The position numbers were made by a program, and so were the translations under genes. DNA of 64,000 nucleotides, from NCBI RefSeq assembly GCF_002160865.1, contig NZ_NFLJ01000010.1, positions 1-64,000 of the forward strand, read 5' to 3'. Below the pieces are notes generated by a model, which worked only from the letters and a program-made list of their open reading frames with translations, had not been told where the DNA came from and did no database searches. This DNA comes from Massiliimicrobium timonense. Its GTDB lineage: Bacteria; Bacillota_I; Bacilli_A; Erysipelotrichales; Coprobacillaceae. Below, in pieces: positions 38,766 to 48,064 of the stretch (position 1 is the stretch's first letter; every line of letters starts with the position of its first letter).

Positions 38766-38830
38766 ATTTTATCATACCGTGATGGTATGAATTTTATGTG
38801 AACATTTGATTAATCTCTCATGAAAATAAG

Positions 38831-39181
38831 TTAATGTGACGATTCCAGATCTGGTTGAATCACATAAATATCATTAGGTGCACAAATAATAGAGCGTGAA
38901 CTCCCTTCTTTGACCCATCCTACTTTTTCACAATCATGATTCGGGCATTCAACATTTATTGCACGATATTGATGATCTTTCACTTCCAAATGAAAAACAC
39001 CATAATCACCTTCAAAAGTGTATGTTTGATCTTTAGATATATCAATTGTTTCAATCACTTCATTATGATAATAAACTTCTATTTCACCATTTTTTTCCTT
39101 TTGTGTAAGTTCATAAACAAGATACATAATGCCAATGACTATGCATAAACCTATAATAAAAATAATATCTTTCTTTTTCAT
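38831..39181 (-). CDS. NusG domain II-containing membrane-anchored protein
   Basis: Encodes a 116-residue protein with a lysine-rich N-terminus and one membrane segment (about residues 5-25), then a NusG domain II-like beta domain outside the membrane. The family segment AINVECPNHDCEKVGWV followed by SIICAPNDIYV is characteristic, with three conserved cysteines. Such proteins are often found near ApbE or Rnf genes, but none are here. It is a single gene, converging on the palindromic repeat. Function unknown. Confidence 0.8.
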   Translation of the reverse strand: MKKKDIIFIIGLCIVIGIMYLVYELTQKEKNGEIEVYYHNEVIETIDISKDQTYTFEGDYGVFHLEVKDHQYRAINVECPNHDCEKVGWVKEGSSRSIICAPNDIYVIQPDLESSH

Positions 39182-39336
39182 ACTTCTTTTCCTTTACTTT
39201 TATTTTCTTTATTATGGTAATCAAGTCTTATTCATAAGTCAACAATTTTATGAAATTCCATCTTTAATATTTCATAAAATGGTGAATGGGTGTATAATAA
39301 TATTATAGAATGAAATAAATAAGGAGGAATATGAAA

Positions 39337-39657
39337 ATGGTTAAAATTATGTTAGCATGTAGTGCTGGTATGTCAACTAGCTTACTTGTAACAAGAATGC
39401 AAAAAGCTGCTGAGGAAAGAGGTTTGGATGCGAAAATTTGGGCAATCAGTGAAACAGCTCTAACAACAGAATATGCTGCTGATCCTTGTGATGTTTTATT
39501 ACTTGGTCCTCAAGTTCGTTTCCGTTTAAAATCTATCAAAGAACAAGTGAAAAACGCTATCCCTGTTGATGTTATTGATATGCGTACTTATGGTATGATG
39601 GATGGTGCTAAAGTTTTAGACCAAGCTCTTAAAATGCTGGAAGATTGGAAAAAATAA
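39337..39657 (+). CDS. PTS sugar transporter subunit IIB (lactose/cellobiose family), orphan
   Basis: Encodes a 106-residue EIIB of the Lac/Cel type. The phosphorylated Cys is at position 8 in MLACSAGMSTSLLV, and LLGPQVRFRLKSI is the conserved second segment. The ATG at 39337 is nine bases from AGGAGG and starts MVKIML; an ATG at 39331 is too close to that site. No IIA or IIC gene adjoins it, and a terminator follows at once, so it works with components elsewhere or in a regulatory role. Confidence 0.9.
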   Translation: MVKIMLACSAGMSTSLLVTRMQKAAEERGLDAKIWAISETALTTEYAADPCDVLLLGPQVRFRLKSIKEQVKNAIPVDVIDMRTYGMMDGAKVLDQALKMLEDWKK

Positions 39658-39681
39658 AGATACGCTAACATATGAATATGG

Positions 39682-39713
39682 AAAGGACATATACTGCTGA
39701 TATGTCCTTTTTT
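39682..39713 (+). terminator. Terminator of the PTS IIB gene
   Basis: AAAGGACATA (39682-39691) pairs with TATGTCCTTT (39701-39710), followed by further T residues. Confidence 0.85.
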
Positions 39714-39822
39714 ACTTAATCTAAATCTTCACCATTTGATTCAATAACTCTTTATACCAATAAAACTAATCTTGACGCCTTCTTGAAAAGTCCCCAGTTT
39801 CTCATCATATCTGTTTACACAA

Positions 39823-39855
39823 AAAAAGCATAACCATCACGGTCATGCTTTTATT
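39823..39855 (-). terminator. Terminator of adhE
   Basis: On the minus strand, AAAAGCAT-N-ACC-GTGAT-GGT-N-ATGCTTTT is followed by TTT, directly after the adhE stop. The 120 bases between this and the PTS IIB terminator hold nothing recognisable. Confidence 0.8.
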
Positions 39856-39857
39856 TT

Positions 39858-42533
39858 TTATTTTGCATCTTTAGTTGCAAATTTAGATTCATAATCATAA
39901 ATTGTACGTAAGATTTCTTCCATATCTTTAACAATTGGCATTCTTGGGTTAGCTGGAGTACATTGATCTTCATAAGCATTCATAGCAATTCTATGAACTG
40001 ATTCTTCCCAAGCAGCTTTGTCGATACCTTGTGATTTAACGTTATATGCTCCACCAACGCTTACCCATAATTTTTCAACTGCTTCAGCGAACATTTCTAC
40101 ACCTTCAGCAGGAGTTTTTGGTTTTAATCCAATTAATTGAGCTAATTCCATGTATTTAACATCTGCTTTATAGTTTTCAATTTTTGGCCAGATATTTAAT
40201 TTAGTTGGAACAGTACCATTGTATCTAATAACATGTGGTAATAAGATACCATTTGTACGTCCATGAGGAATATGCCATTCTCCACCAATCTTATGAGCCA
40301 TAGAGTGGTTCATACCTAAGAATGCATTAGCGAATGCCATACCTGCGATTGTTGCAGCATTATGCATTTTTTCTCTAGCTAATGGAGTTCCTTTCTTCAC
40401 TGATTCTTCTAAGTAATCAAATACCATCTTAACAGCTTGTTTAGCCCATCCATCAGTAAAGTCAGAAGCTAAAATTGATACATATGCTTCAATTGCATGA
40501 GTTAAAACGTCAATACCAGTATCAGCAGCAATTGCTGGTGGTAAGCTCATAACGAATTCTGGGTCTACAATAGCTACAGTTGGAGTTAAAGCGTAGTCAG
40601 TTAATGGATATTTCTTATTTGCTTTCTTATCAGTAATAACGGCAAATGGTGTAACTTCTGAACCTGTACCAGAAGTTGTTGGGATACAGATTAATCTTGC
40701 TTTCTTACCTAATTCAGGGAATTTGAATGCACGTTTTCTGATATCCATGAATTTTTGTTTGATATCATCAAAGTTAACTTCTGGATGTTCATACATTAAC
40801 CACATAACTTTTGCAGCATCCATTGAAGATCCTCCACCTAACGCAATAATAACATCAGGTTGGAATTTTCTCATTAATTCAACACCTTCGTTAACTGTAT
40901 CAATACTTGGATCAGGTTCTACATCAAAGTATAATTCTAAGTCAACTTTATTACGTCTTCTTCTGATAACGTCTTCAATCTTTTCAACATATCCAAGATT
41001 GTACATACCTCTATCAGTAATAATCATGGCTTTTTCCATGTATTTCATATCTCTTAAATATCTAATTGAATTTCTTTCAAAGTAGATTTTTGGAGGAAGT
41101 TTAACCCATTGCATATTGTTGTTACGTCTCCCTATTCTCTTAATATTTAATAAGTTTACAGCACTAACGTTGTTAGAAACTGAGTTATGACCATAAGAAC
41201 CACATCCTAATGTCAATGATGGAATGAACGCATTATAAACTGAACCAATTCCACCAAATGTAGATGGGGCATTTTCAATAACACGAATAGCTTTACATCT
41301 TAAACCAAATTCTACTGCAATATCATGATTTTGTGTATGAATAGCAGCAGAGTGTCCTAAACCATTGAATGCTACCATTGCAGCAGATTTATTGATACCA
41401 TCTTCAGTTGAAGTTGCTTTTAATACAGCTAATACTGGAGATAATTTTTCTCTTGTTAATGGTTCATTTGGACCAACTTCTTTACATTCAGCAAGTAAGA
41501 TTTGTGTATCTTCTGGCACTTTAAATCCTGCTTGTTCAGCAATCCATGTTGCAGGTTTACCAACAACAGCAGCATTAACTGTACCAACTTCATTGACTTT
41601 ATCACTATATGCTTCAGCACCAAACATATATTTTTCAAGTTTTGCTTTTTCTTCACCGTTTACCCAGTATACTTTAAAACGAGAAATTTCTTCTTTAAAC
41701 TCATTATAAATTTCTTGGTCAACAATTGCAGCTTGTTCAGAAGCACAAATCATACCATTATCAAATGATTTTGATAACACGATATCATTAACAGCTCTCT
41801 TTAATACACATGTTTTTTCAACGTATGCAGGTACGTTACCAGCACCAACACCTAAAGCAGGTTTACCACAAGAGTAAGCAGCTTTAACCATTGCATTACC
41901 ACCAGTTGCTAAAATTGTAGCAACATTAGGATGATTCATTAATGCATTTGTTGCATACATAGATCCACGTACACCAATCCATTGAATACAATCTTCAGGA
42001 GCTCCAGCAGCAATTGCAGCATCTCTGATAACTTTTGCAGCTTGAACTGAACATTCATATGCAGATGGATGGAATGAGAAAATAATTGGGTTTCTTGTCT
42101 TTAATGAAATTAAAGATTTAAAAATAACTGTTGAAGTTGGATTTGTTGTTGGTACAATACCACAAATAACTCCAACTGGTTCAGCAATTTCAGTGATTCC
42201 AGTTAAAGGATCTTCATTAATAATTCCAACTGTTTTCAAGTGACGAAGATTACTTGTTACATATTCGCAGGCGAATAAGTTTTTAACAGCTTTATCTTCA
42301 AAAACACCTCTACCAGTTTCGTTGACAGCTGCTTCTGCTAAAACACCATGTTGATCTAATCCAGCAACAGAACATTTAGCAACAATGTAATCAACTGCAT
42401 CTTGACTATAAGATTCAAATTTGTCTAATGCAACTAATGCTTTTTGAACTAACTCATCAATATGAGCATCAATTTGTTCATTAGTCCATTCAGCCTTTGG
42501 GGCTTCTTTTTTTACAGCTTTTTTTTCTGCCAT
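39858..42533 (-). CDS. adhE: Bifunctional acetaldehyde-CoA/alcohol dehydrogenase
   Basis: Encodes the 891-residue fusion that reduces acetyl-CoA to ethanol, reoxidising two NADH. The aldehyde dehydrogenase half (about residues 15-450) has the catalytic Cys263 in NGMICASEQA. The iron-dependent alcohol dehydrogenase half (about 470-880) has LGGGSSMDAAKVMW for nucleotide binding and GMNHSMAHKIGGEWHIPHG with iron-ligand histidines. Such proteins form spirosomes. It is a single gene with its own promoter and a possible Rex half-site in the spacer, which fits its role in redox balance. Confidence 0.98.
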   Translation of the reverse strand: MAEKKAVKKEAPKAEWTNEQIDAHIDELVQKALVALDKFESYSQDAVDYIVAKCSVAGLDQHGVLAEAAVNETGRGVFEDKAVKNLFACEYVTSNLRHLKTVGIINEDPLTGITEIAEPVGVICGIVPTTNPTSTVIFKSLISLKTRNPIIFSFHPSAYECSVQAAKVIRDAAIAAGAPEDCIQWIGVRGSMYATNALMNHPNVATILATGGNAMVKAAYSCGKPALGVGAGNVPAYVEKTCVLKRAVNDIVLSKSFDNGMICASEQAAIVDQEIYNEFKEEISRFKVYWVNGEEKAKLEKYMFGAEAYSDKVNEVGTVNAAVVGKPATWIAEQAGFKVPEDTQILLAECKEVGPNEPLTREKLSPVLAVLKATSTEDGINKSAAMVAFNGLGHSAAIHTQNHDIAVEFGLRCKAIRVIENAPSTFGGIGSVYNAFIPSLTLGCGSYGHNSVSNNVSAVNLLNIKRIGRRNNNMQWVKLPPKIYFERNSIRYLRDMKYMEKAMIITDRGMYNLGYVEKIEDVIRRRRNKVDLELYFDVEPDPSIDTVNEGVELMRKFQPDVIIALGGGSSMDAAKVMWLMYEHPEVNFDDIKQKFMDIRKRAFKFPELGKKARLICIPTTSGTGSEVTPFAVITDKKANKKYPLTDYALTPTVAIVDPEFVMSLPPAIAADTGIDVLTHAIEAYVSILASDFTDGWAKQAVKMVFDYLEESVKKGTPLAREKMHNAATIAGMAFANAFLGMNHSMAHKIGGEWHIPHGRTNGILLPHVIRYNGTVPTKLNIWPKIENYKADVKYMELAQLIGLKPKTPAEGVEMFAEAVEKLWVSVGGAYNVKSQGIDKAAWEESVHRIAMNAYEDQCTPANPRMPIVKDMEEILRTIYDYESKFATKDAK

Positions 42534-42574
42534 AACATTTCCTCCGACATCATTAATATTTATAGGATTAATAT

Positions 42575-42602
42575 ACTATATTCCTTGTGAAAAAACAAGC
42601 AA
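42575..42602 (-). promoter_or_regulatory. adhE promoter with a possible Rex half-site
   Basis: On the minus strand, TTGCTT (42597-42602), a 16-base spacer and TATAGT (42575-42580). The spacer contains TTCACAA, one perfect half of the Rex operator TTGTGAA-N4-TTCACAA; the other half is poorly conserved. NADH-responsive repression is a reasonable guess, not shown. The remaining gap to tpiA is AT-rich. Confidence 0.45.
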
Positions 42603-42694
42603 GAGAAGATATTTTTTAAAAATAAACCTCTTACATTTTATGTAAACCTTTTCAATTCTCACAATGAAAAGTTATATCAAAAATATTTTATACA

Positions 42695-42720
42695 CAAAGA
42701 GTCAACCCACAGGTTGACTC
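42695..42720 (-). terminator. Terminator of pgk-tpiA
   Basis: A perfect 9-bp stem GAGTCAACC (42699-42707) with GGTTGACTC (42712-42720), followed on the minus strand by TTTGTGT. Confidence 0.7.
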
Positions 42721-42730
42721 ACTTCTTTCA

Positions 42731-43474
42731 TTAATCTAATGCAGCAATCATTGCTTTATAAGAATCTTCTTTTAAAGAAGCTCCACCAACTAATGCTCCA
42801 TCAATATCTGGTTGTTCTAATAAAGCTTTTAATCCTTCTGGTTTAACTGATCCACCATATTGGATTCTTACCTTATCAGCAACTTCTTGTCCATATAATT
42901 CAGCAACAACACTTCTAATATATGCACAAACATCTTGAGCAATTTCGTTAGTTGCAGTTTTTCCAGTACCAATAGCCCATACTGGTTCATATGCAATAAC
43001 AACACGACTCGCACAATTTGGACATACATCCTTAAATGCAGCTACAGTTTGTGTTTTCACAACGTCTTTTGTTGTTCCTGCTTCATATTGTTCTAAAGTT
43101 TCACCAACACATACAATTGGAGTCATATCGTTTGATAAAACTTGACGCATTTTTGCATTGACTGTTTCATCAGTTTCACCAAAATATTGTCTTCTTTCAG
43201 AATGTCCTAAAATAACCCATTCCACTCCGATTTCTTTCAACATTTCAACACTGACTTCACCAGTATATGCACCACTATCTTTAAAGTGGCAGTTTTGAGC
43301 AGCAACAATTAAGTTTTGAGCTGCACCTTTAGCAGTCTGTAAAGCTAAATATGGTGTTGCAATTCCCCAATCAGCTTTATCAGTACATGCTCCATCAACT
43401 GCTTCAACAAATTCTTTTGTTTGAGCAATTGTTTTATTCATTTTCCAGTTTCCTACGATAATTGGTTTTCTCAT
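42731..43474 (-). CDS. tpiA: Triosephosphate isomerase
   Basis: Encodes a 247-residue TIM-barrel isomerase interconverting dihydroxyacetone phosphate and glyceraldehyde 3-phosphate. N-terminal GNWKMNKT has the catalytic Lys, WVILGHSERRQYFGET the electrophilic His, VVIAYEPVWAIGTGKTA the catalytic Glu with loop 6, and IQYGGSVKPEG the phosphate loop. The frame extends 13 codons further, but the ATG at 43474 follows AAGGGGAT and starts MRKPIIVGNWK. It is 16 bases downstream of pgk. Confidence 0.98.
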   Translation of the reverse strand: MRKPIIVGNWKMNKTIAQTKEFVEAVDGACTDKADWGIATPYLALQTAKGAAQNLIVAAQNCHFKDSGAYTGEVSVEMLKEIGVEWVILGHSERRQYFGETDETVNAKMRQVLSNDMTPIVCVGETLEQYEAGTTKDVVKTQTVAAFKDVCPNCASRVVIAYEPVWAIGTGKTATNEIAQDVCAYIRSVVAELYGQEVADKVRIQYGGSVKPEGLKALLEQPDIDGALVGGASLKEDSYKAMIAALD

Positions 43475-43490
43475 TTTTATAATCCCCTTA

Positions 43491-44675
43491 TTATTTATCA
43501 TCAATTGCAGCAATACCAGGTAATACTTTACCTTCCATATATTCTAATGAAGCTCCTCCACCAGTTGAGATATGAGAAACTTTATCAGCATATCCAAGTT
43601 GCATAACAGCAGCAGCACTATCTCCACCACCGATGATTGTATTAGCATCTGGTAAGTTTGCTAAAGCTTCGCATACAGCGATAGTTCCTTTAGCAAATGG
43701 TTCCATTTCAAATACACCCATTGGTCCATTCCATACAACAGTTTTAGCTCCTTCTAAAGCAGCTTTGATATTTTCAACTGATTTAGGTCCAATATCTAAT
43801 CCCATGTATCCTTCTGGAATATCTTCACCACATACTTTAATATCACCTTCAGCAGCAAATGCATTATTGATTACTGAATCAACAGGTAAGATTAATTTAT
43901 CTCCACCTTTTTCAATAATTTCTTTAGCTACTTCAATACGATCGTCTTCAACTAAAGAATTACCAATTTCATGTCCCATAGCTTTCATGAAAGTATAAGT
44001 CATACCTCCACCAACGATAACTTTATCAGCAATCTTTAATAAGTTTTCAATAACTAAAATCTTATCAGAAACTTTAGCTCCACCTAAAATAGCAACCATT
44101 GGTCTTTCTGGATCACTTACAGCTTTTCCAATATAAGCAATTTCTTTTTCAACTAAGAATCCAGCAGCAGATGGTAAATGAGCAGGAATTCCAGCAGTAG
44201 AAGCATGTGCTCTATGTACTGAACCAAATGCATCTTCAACGAATACATCTCCAAGTGATGCCCAATATTTACCTAATTCAGGATCATTTTTGCTTTCACC
44301 TTTTTCATAACGTGTATTTTGTACTAAAATGACTTGAGCATTATTAGCTTCTTTAACAGCATTTTCAAGTTCAGGTCCTCTTGTACAGTTTACAAATTTA
44401 ACATCTACTCCTAATAATTCAGATAATCTAGGAGCTACAACAGATAAATCATTTTTAGCTTTATCTTCTTCAGTTTTTACTTTACCTAAATGTGAGAACA
44501 ATACGATAGCTTTTGGTTTTTGTTCTAACAAATATTTTAAAGTTGGTAAAGCGGCAACAATTCTGTTGTCATTAGTAATTTCTCCTGTTTCTTTGTTTCT
44601 AGGTACATTGAAGTCAACACGAACTAAGACAGTTTTTCCAGTAACTTCAATATCTTTAATTGTTTTTTTGTCCAT
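43491..44675 (-). CDS. pgk: Phosphoglycerate kinase
   Basis: Encodes a 394-residue glycolytic kinase making ATP from 1,3-bisphosphoglycerate. The N-terminal [12 protein letters not shown] substrate segment, [15 protein letters not shown] and the C-terminal [22 protein letters not shown] nucleotide segments are intact. I use the ATG at 44675 (MDKKTIKD), just after GGAGG; a TTG three codons upstream is less likely. It forms pgk-tpiA behind a strong promoter. gapA is not adjacent. Confidence 0.98.
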   Translation of the reverse strand: MDKKTIKDIEVTGKTVLVRVDFNVPRNKETGEITNDNRIVAALPTLKYLLEQKPKAIVLFSHLGKVKTEEDKAKNDLSVVAPRLSELLGVDVKFVNCTRGPELENAVKEANNAQVILVQNTRYEKGESKNDPELGKYWASLGDVFVEDAFGSVHRAHASTAGIPAHLPSAAGFLVEKEIAYIGKAVSDPERPMVAILGGAKVSDKILVIENLLKIADKVIVGGGMTYTFMKAMGHEIGNSLVEDDRIEVAKEIIEKGGDKLILPVDSVINNAFAAEGDIKVCGEDIPEGYMGLDIGPKSVENIKAALEGAKTVVWNGPMGVFEMEPFAKGTIAVCEALANLPDANTIIGGGDSAAAVMQLGYADKVSHISTGGGASLEYMEGKVLPGIAAIDDK

Positions 44676-44698
44676 TTTTCTCAATCCTCCATGTGCAA

Positions 44699-44727
44699 AT
44701 TATAACATTCTTATCATTGATTTTCAA
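44699..44727 (-). promoter_or_regulatory. Strong SigA-type promoter of pgk-tpiA
   Basis: On the minus strand, TTGAAA (44722-44727), a 17-base spacer and a perfect TATAAT (44699-44704). The -10 is about 23 bases from the pgk ATG, so the leader is very short. Confidence 0.7.
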
Positions 44728-45034
44728 TTGCTTTTATAGATGTTCATTCGATAATAAATGTCATTTTTAAAAAATAAAAATAATCATTCGTTTTATAAAA
44801 TCATTTTTCATCATCACTCCATAAAAAGAACAAAAAACATGTTTTTTTGAAAATTAATTCATTTCTAAAGATAGTATAAAACTCTCTTTTTTCATAGTCT
44901 ACGTTCACAAATATATGCTTTTAGCAATCTTTATGTTATAATATGTCTGTATGATGAAAATATTTTAAAAATTTCTCTGAAAAAAAAGAAAAATCCGTTT
45001 TTTCTGTATATATGAATAATAGGAGGTATTATTC
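44728..45034. other. AT-rich intergenic region between pgk and the Rpn gene
   Basis: About 300 bases with no coding potential. It contains an AAAAAACATGTTTTTT palindrome near 44830-44846. An extended -10 promoter element, TG-T-TATAAT (44934-44942), points toward the Rpn gene with no good -35. The ribosome-binding site AGGAGG lies directly before 45035. Confidence 0.5.
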
Positions 45035-45964
45035 ATGTCTAAGAAAAATTATATGCTCAGAAAGATTTTTGATATTCGCATCAGATCCCTATTCAAAAAC
45101 TGTCATGTCGCTGCTGATTTTATCAATGGCATCCTTTTCTATGAAAACGCTGTGATCCATTATGACGACATCTCTCTGTCCGATTCCAATCTCGATTCCC
45201 ACCTTCCTAATCAAAACATCACCAGAGAGCGTGAACGTGACAACATCTATTTTGTCAACATTGATGGCACAGAATGTCTGATTGGCATAGAGCATCAATC
45301 CCAGATTGATCATGGCATGTTCCAAAGAACAAGAGAATATGATGAGATGAACTACCTTCAGCAGTTCAATCTCTATCGCTCCACTCATCAGATGATTAAA
45401 GGTGTCATGACATTTGTTGTCTACTATGGACAGAAGAAGTGGAAAGCTCCCAGAACATACGAGGACATGATGAACCCCATGCCTCCTGCCTTAAAGGATT
45501 ATATGAATGCTGCATCCTATCCGCTCATTGAAATGAGATACCTCGATCCAGAGAGATTTCATAGCCAGGAGCTTAAGGAGCTAATCATAGGATTAAGGTA
45601 TTTATACAATCATCAATATGATGAAGATCATGATATCACAATCAGCCACGACATTGCAGTCACAATCGCAGCACTGACAAAGAACACACAGATTTATGAG
45701 AAGGTAAAGGAGGAGAAAATTGATATGTGTCAAGCTATCAGAGATTATGGAAAAGAGAACCTAAACAAAGAGAAATCTATTGGAAGAAATGAAGGTATCA
45801 TTCAGACTTTAATTAGACAACTCAAATCAAAGTTAGGACACCTTTCAAAAGACACCCTTGCAACAATTCAGTCAAGCACTCAAGAACAACTTGATTCACT
45901 GACAGTACATATATTTGATATTGATAGTGAGAAAGATATTCTACATTATTTACAATTAAGCTAA
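45035..45964 (+). CDS. Rpn-family nuclease / PD-(D/E)XK transposase-like protein
   Basis: Encodes a 309-residue protein of the recombination-promoting nuclease (Rpn, PD-(D/E)XK transposase-like) family. The nuclease core spans about residues 5-225. The likely catalytic residues are Asp69 in RERDNIYFV and Glu86 and Gln88 in IGIEHQSQ. A charged linker and a C-terminal domain resembling DUF4351 follow (about 230-309, KLGHLSKDTLATIQ). The first two-thirds is visibly richer in G+C than its neighbours (28 of 60 bases in 45181-45240), suggesting transfer. An internal AAGGAGGAG-N9-ATG at 45725 could express the C-terminal domain alone. Confidence 0.88.
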   Translation: MSKKNYMLRKIFDIRIRSLFKNCHVAADFINGILFYENAVIHYDDISLSDSNLDSHLPNQNITRERERDNIYFVNIDGTECLIGIEHQSQIDHGMFQRTREYDEMNYLQQFNLYRSTHQMIKGVMTFVVYYGQKKWKAPRTYEDMMNPMPPALKDYMNAASYPLIEMRYLDPERFHSQELKELIIGLRYLYNHQYDEDHDITISHDIAVTIAALTKNTQIYEKVKEEKIDMCQAIRDYGKENLNKEKSIGRNEGIIQTLIRQLKSKLGHLSKDTLATIQSSTQEQLDSLTVHIFDIDSEKDILHYLQLS

Positions 45965-46220
45965 TTTAGATATCAAGGAGAAAGTTGATATGTGTCAAGC
46001 TATCAGAGATTATGGAAAAGAGAACTTAAACAAAGGGAAATCTATTGGAAGAAATGAAGGTATCATTCAGACTTTAATCAAACTACTCAAATCAAAGTTA
46101 GGACACCTTTCAAAAGACACCCTTGCAACAATTCAGTCATGCACTCAAGAACAACTTGATTCACTGACAGTACATATATTTGATATTAATAGTGAAGAAG
46201 ATATTTTCCAATTTATTTTA
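45712..46220 (+). repeat. Tandem direct duplication of the Rpn C-terminal coding segment
   Basis: The segment beginning GGAGAAAATTGATATG near 45712 recurs from about 45977 with an offset of 265 bases and high identity through about 240 bases. Differences are mostly single substitutions, with more divergence at the last 25 bases. The second copy is in another frame relative to the full gene, and a stop at 45957-45959 closes that frame upstream. Confidence 0.95.
45725..45964 (+). CDS. Possible intragenic small protein: C-terminal domain of the Rpn nuclease (RpnS-like)
   Basis: An in-frame ATG at codon 231 of the nuclease gene is preceded by AAAGGAGGAG with nine bases spacing, a stronger ribosome-binding site than many genes here. 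It would yield a 79-residue protein beginning MCQAIRDYGKENL and containing the DUF4351-like helices. In E. coli Rpn genes an internal start of this kind makes RpnS, which inhibits the full nuclease. Here this is inference from layout. The purine-rich site also simply encodes Lys-Glu-Glu, so it may be coincidental. Confidence 0.4.
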   Translation: MCQAIRDYGKENLNKEKSIGRNEGIIQTLIRQLKSKLGHLSKDTLATIQSSTQEQLDSLTVHIFDIDSEKDILHYLQLS

Positions 46221-46223
46221 TAA
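45990..46223 (+). CDS. Free-standing duplicate of the Rpn C-terminal domain
   Basis: Encodes 77 residues beginning MCQAIRDYGKENLNK and including KLGHLSKDTLATIQSC. It is nearly the same as residues 231-309 of the preceding nuclease, with a different last few residues. It has no nuclease core. Its own AAGGAG lies nine bases before the ATG, the same spacing as the internal site in the full gene, and the frame is intact. It is either a remnant of a tandem duplication or an expressed stand-alone copy of a regulatory or antitoxin domain. The intact frame and ribosome-binding site favour expression but do not prove it. Confidence 0.6.
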   Translation: MCQAIRDYGKENLNKGKSIGRNEGIIQTLIKLLKSKLGHLSKDTLATIQSCTQEQLDSLTVHIFDINSEEDIFQFIL

Positions 46224-46280
46224 GCATTTTCATTTGAACACACTTTTAAAAAAGGCATACATTAATATAGGTGATAATTG

Positions 46281-46583
46281 ATGTATGTCAGTATAGAACA
46301 ACTTATTCAAGATCCGCAGAATATTGTTATTGATTTAAGAGAACACGAATTATTTCAACAACAGCATTTTAATGAAACTATTAATATTCCTCTTAGTATT
46401 TTTAATTCACAAATTTCTTTTCTTCCATTTGATAAGTCAATCTATCTAATTTGTGAAACAGGCAAAAATGCAAAAAAACTTTCAAAAAAACTTCAAAATG
46501 AAGGTTACCAATGTTTTGCTATTCCTTATGGTTTCACTTTATTAAAAGAATATGCAAAAAGCTCATCACAAAATATTGAATGA
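46281..46583 (+). CDS. Rhodanese-like domain protein
   Basis: Encodes a 100-residue single rhodanese domain, cytoplasmic. Typical segments are VIDLREHELFQQQHF (the substrate-side DxRxxxE pattern) and the active-site loop CETGKNAKKLSKKL, with the catalytic Cys present. Sulfur transfer is likely, but the acceptor is unknown. I start at the ATG at 46281; a TTG directly before it is the alternative. It ends at a bidirectional terminator facing eno. Confidence 0.85.
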   Translation: MYVSIEQLIQDPQNIVIDLREHELFQQQHFNETINIPLSIFNSQISFLPFDKSIYLICETGKNAKKLSKKLQNEGYQCFAIPYGFTLLKEYAKSSSQNIE

Positions 46584-46591
46584 GCTTTTTG
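46555..46591. terminator. Bidirectional terminator between the rhodanese gene and eno
   Basis: CAAAAAGCTCAT (46555-46566) pairs with ATGAGCTTTTTG (46580-46591), 12 bp, and contains the rhodanese stop codon. It serves both convergent genes. Confidence 0.8.
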
Positions 46592-46595
46592 TGTA

Positions 46596-47950
<1,355 letters not shown>

Positions 47951-47958
<8 letters not shown>

Positions 47959-47979
47959 ATGTTTCTTACCATAAAGCAA
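47951..47979 (-). promoter_or_regulatory. Candidate eno promoter
   Basis: On the minus strand, TTGCTT (47974-47979), a 17-base spacer ending in TGA (extended -10) and TATTTT (47951-47956). The -10 lies inside the outer arm of the 20-bp inverted repeat. Confidence 0.45.
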
Positions 47980-48035
47980 CTTTTATACATAATTATTTTC
48001 ATACATAGTATGTCTTTTTCTTTTATTTTCTATAC

Positions 48036-48064
48036 TAAAAAGTGGCAAACGAAGTTGCCACTAA
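48036..48064 (-). terminator. Terminator of pckA
   Basis: On the minus strand, AGTGGCAA-loop-TTGCCACT, 8 bp, is followed by TTTTTAG. It overlaps the pckA stop codon. Confidence 0.8.
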
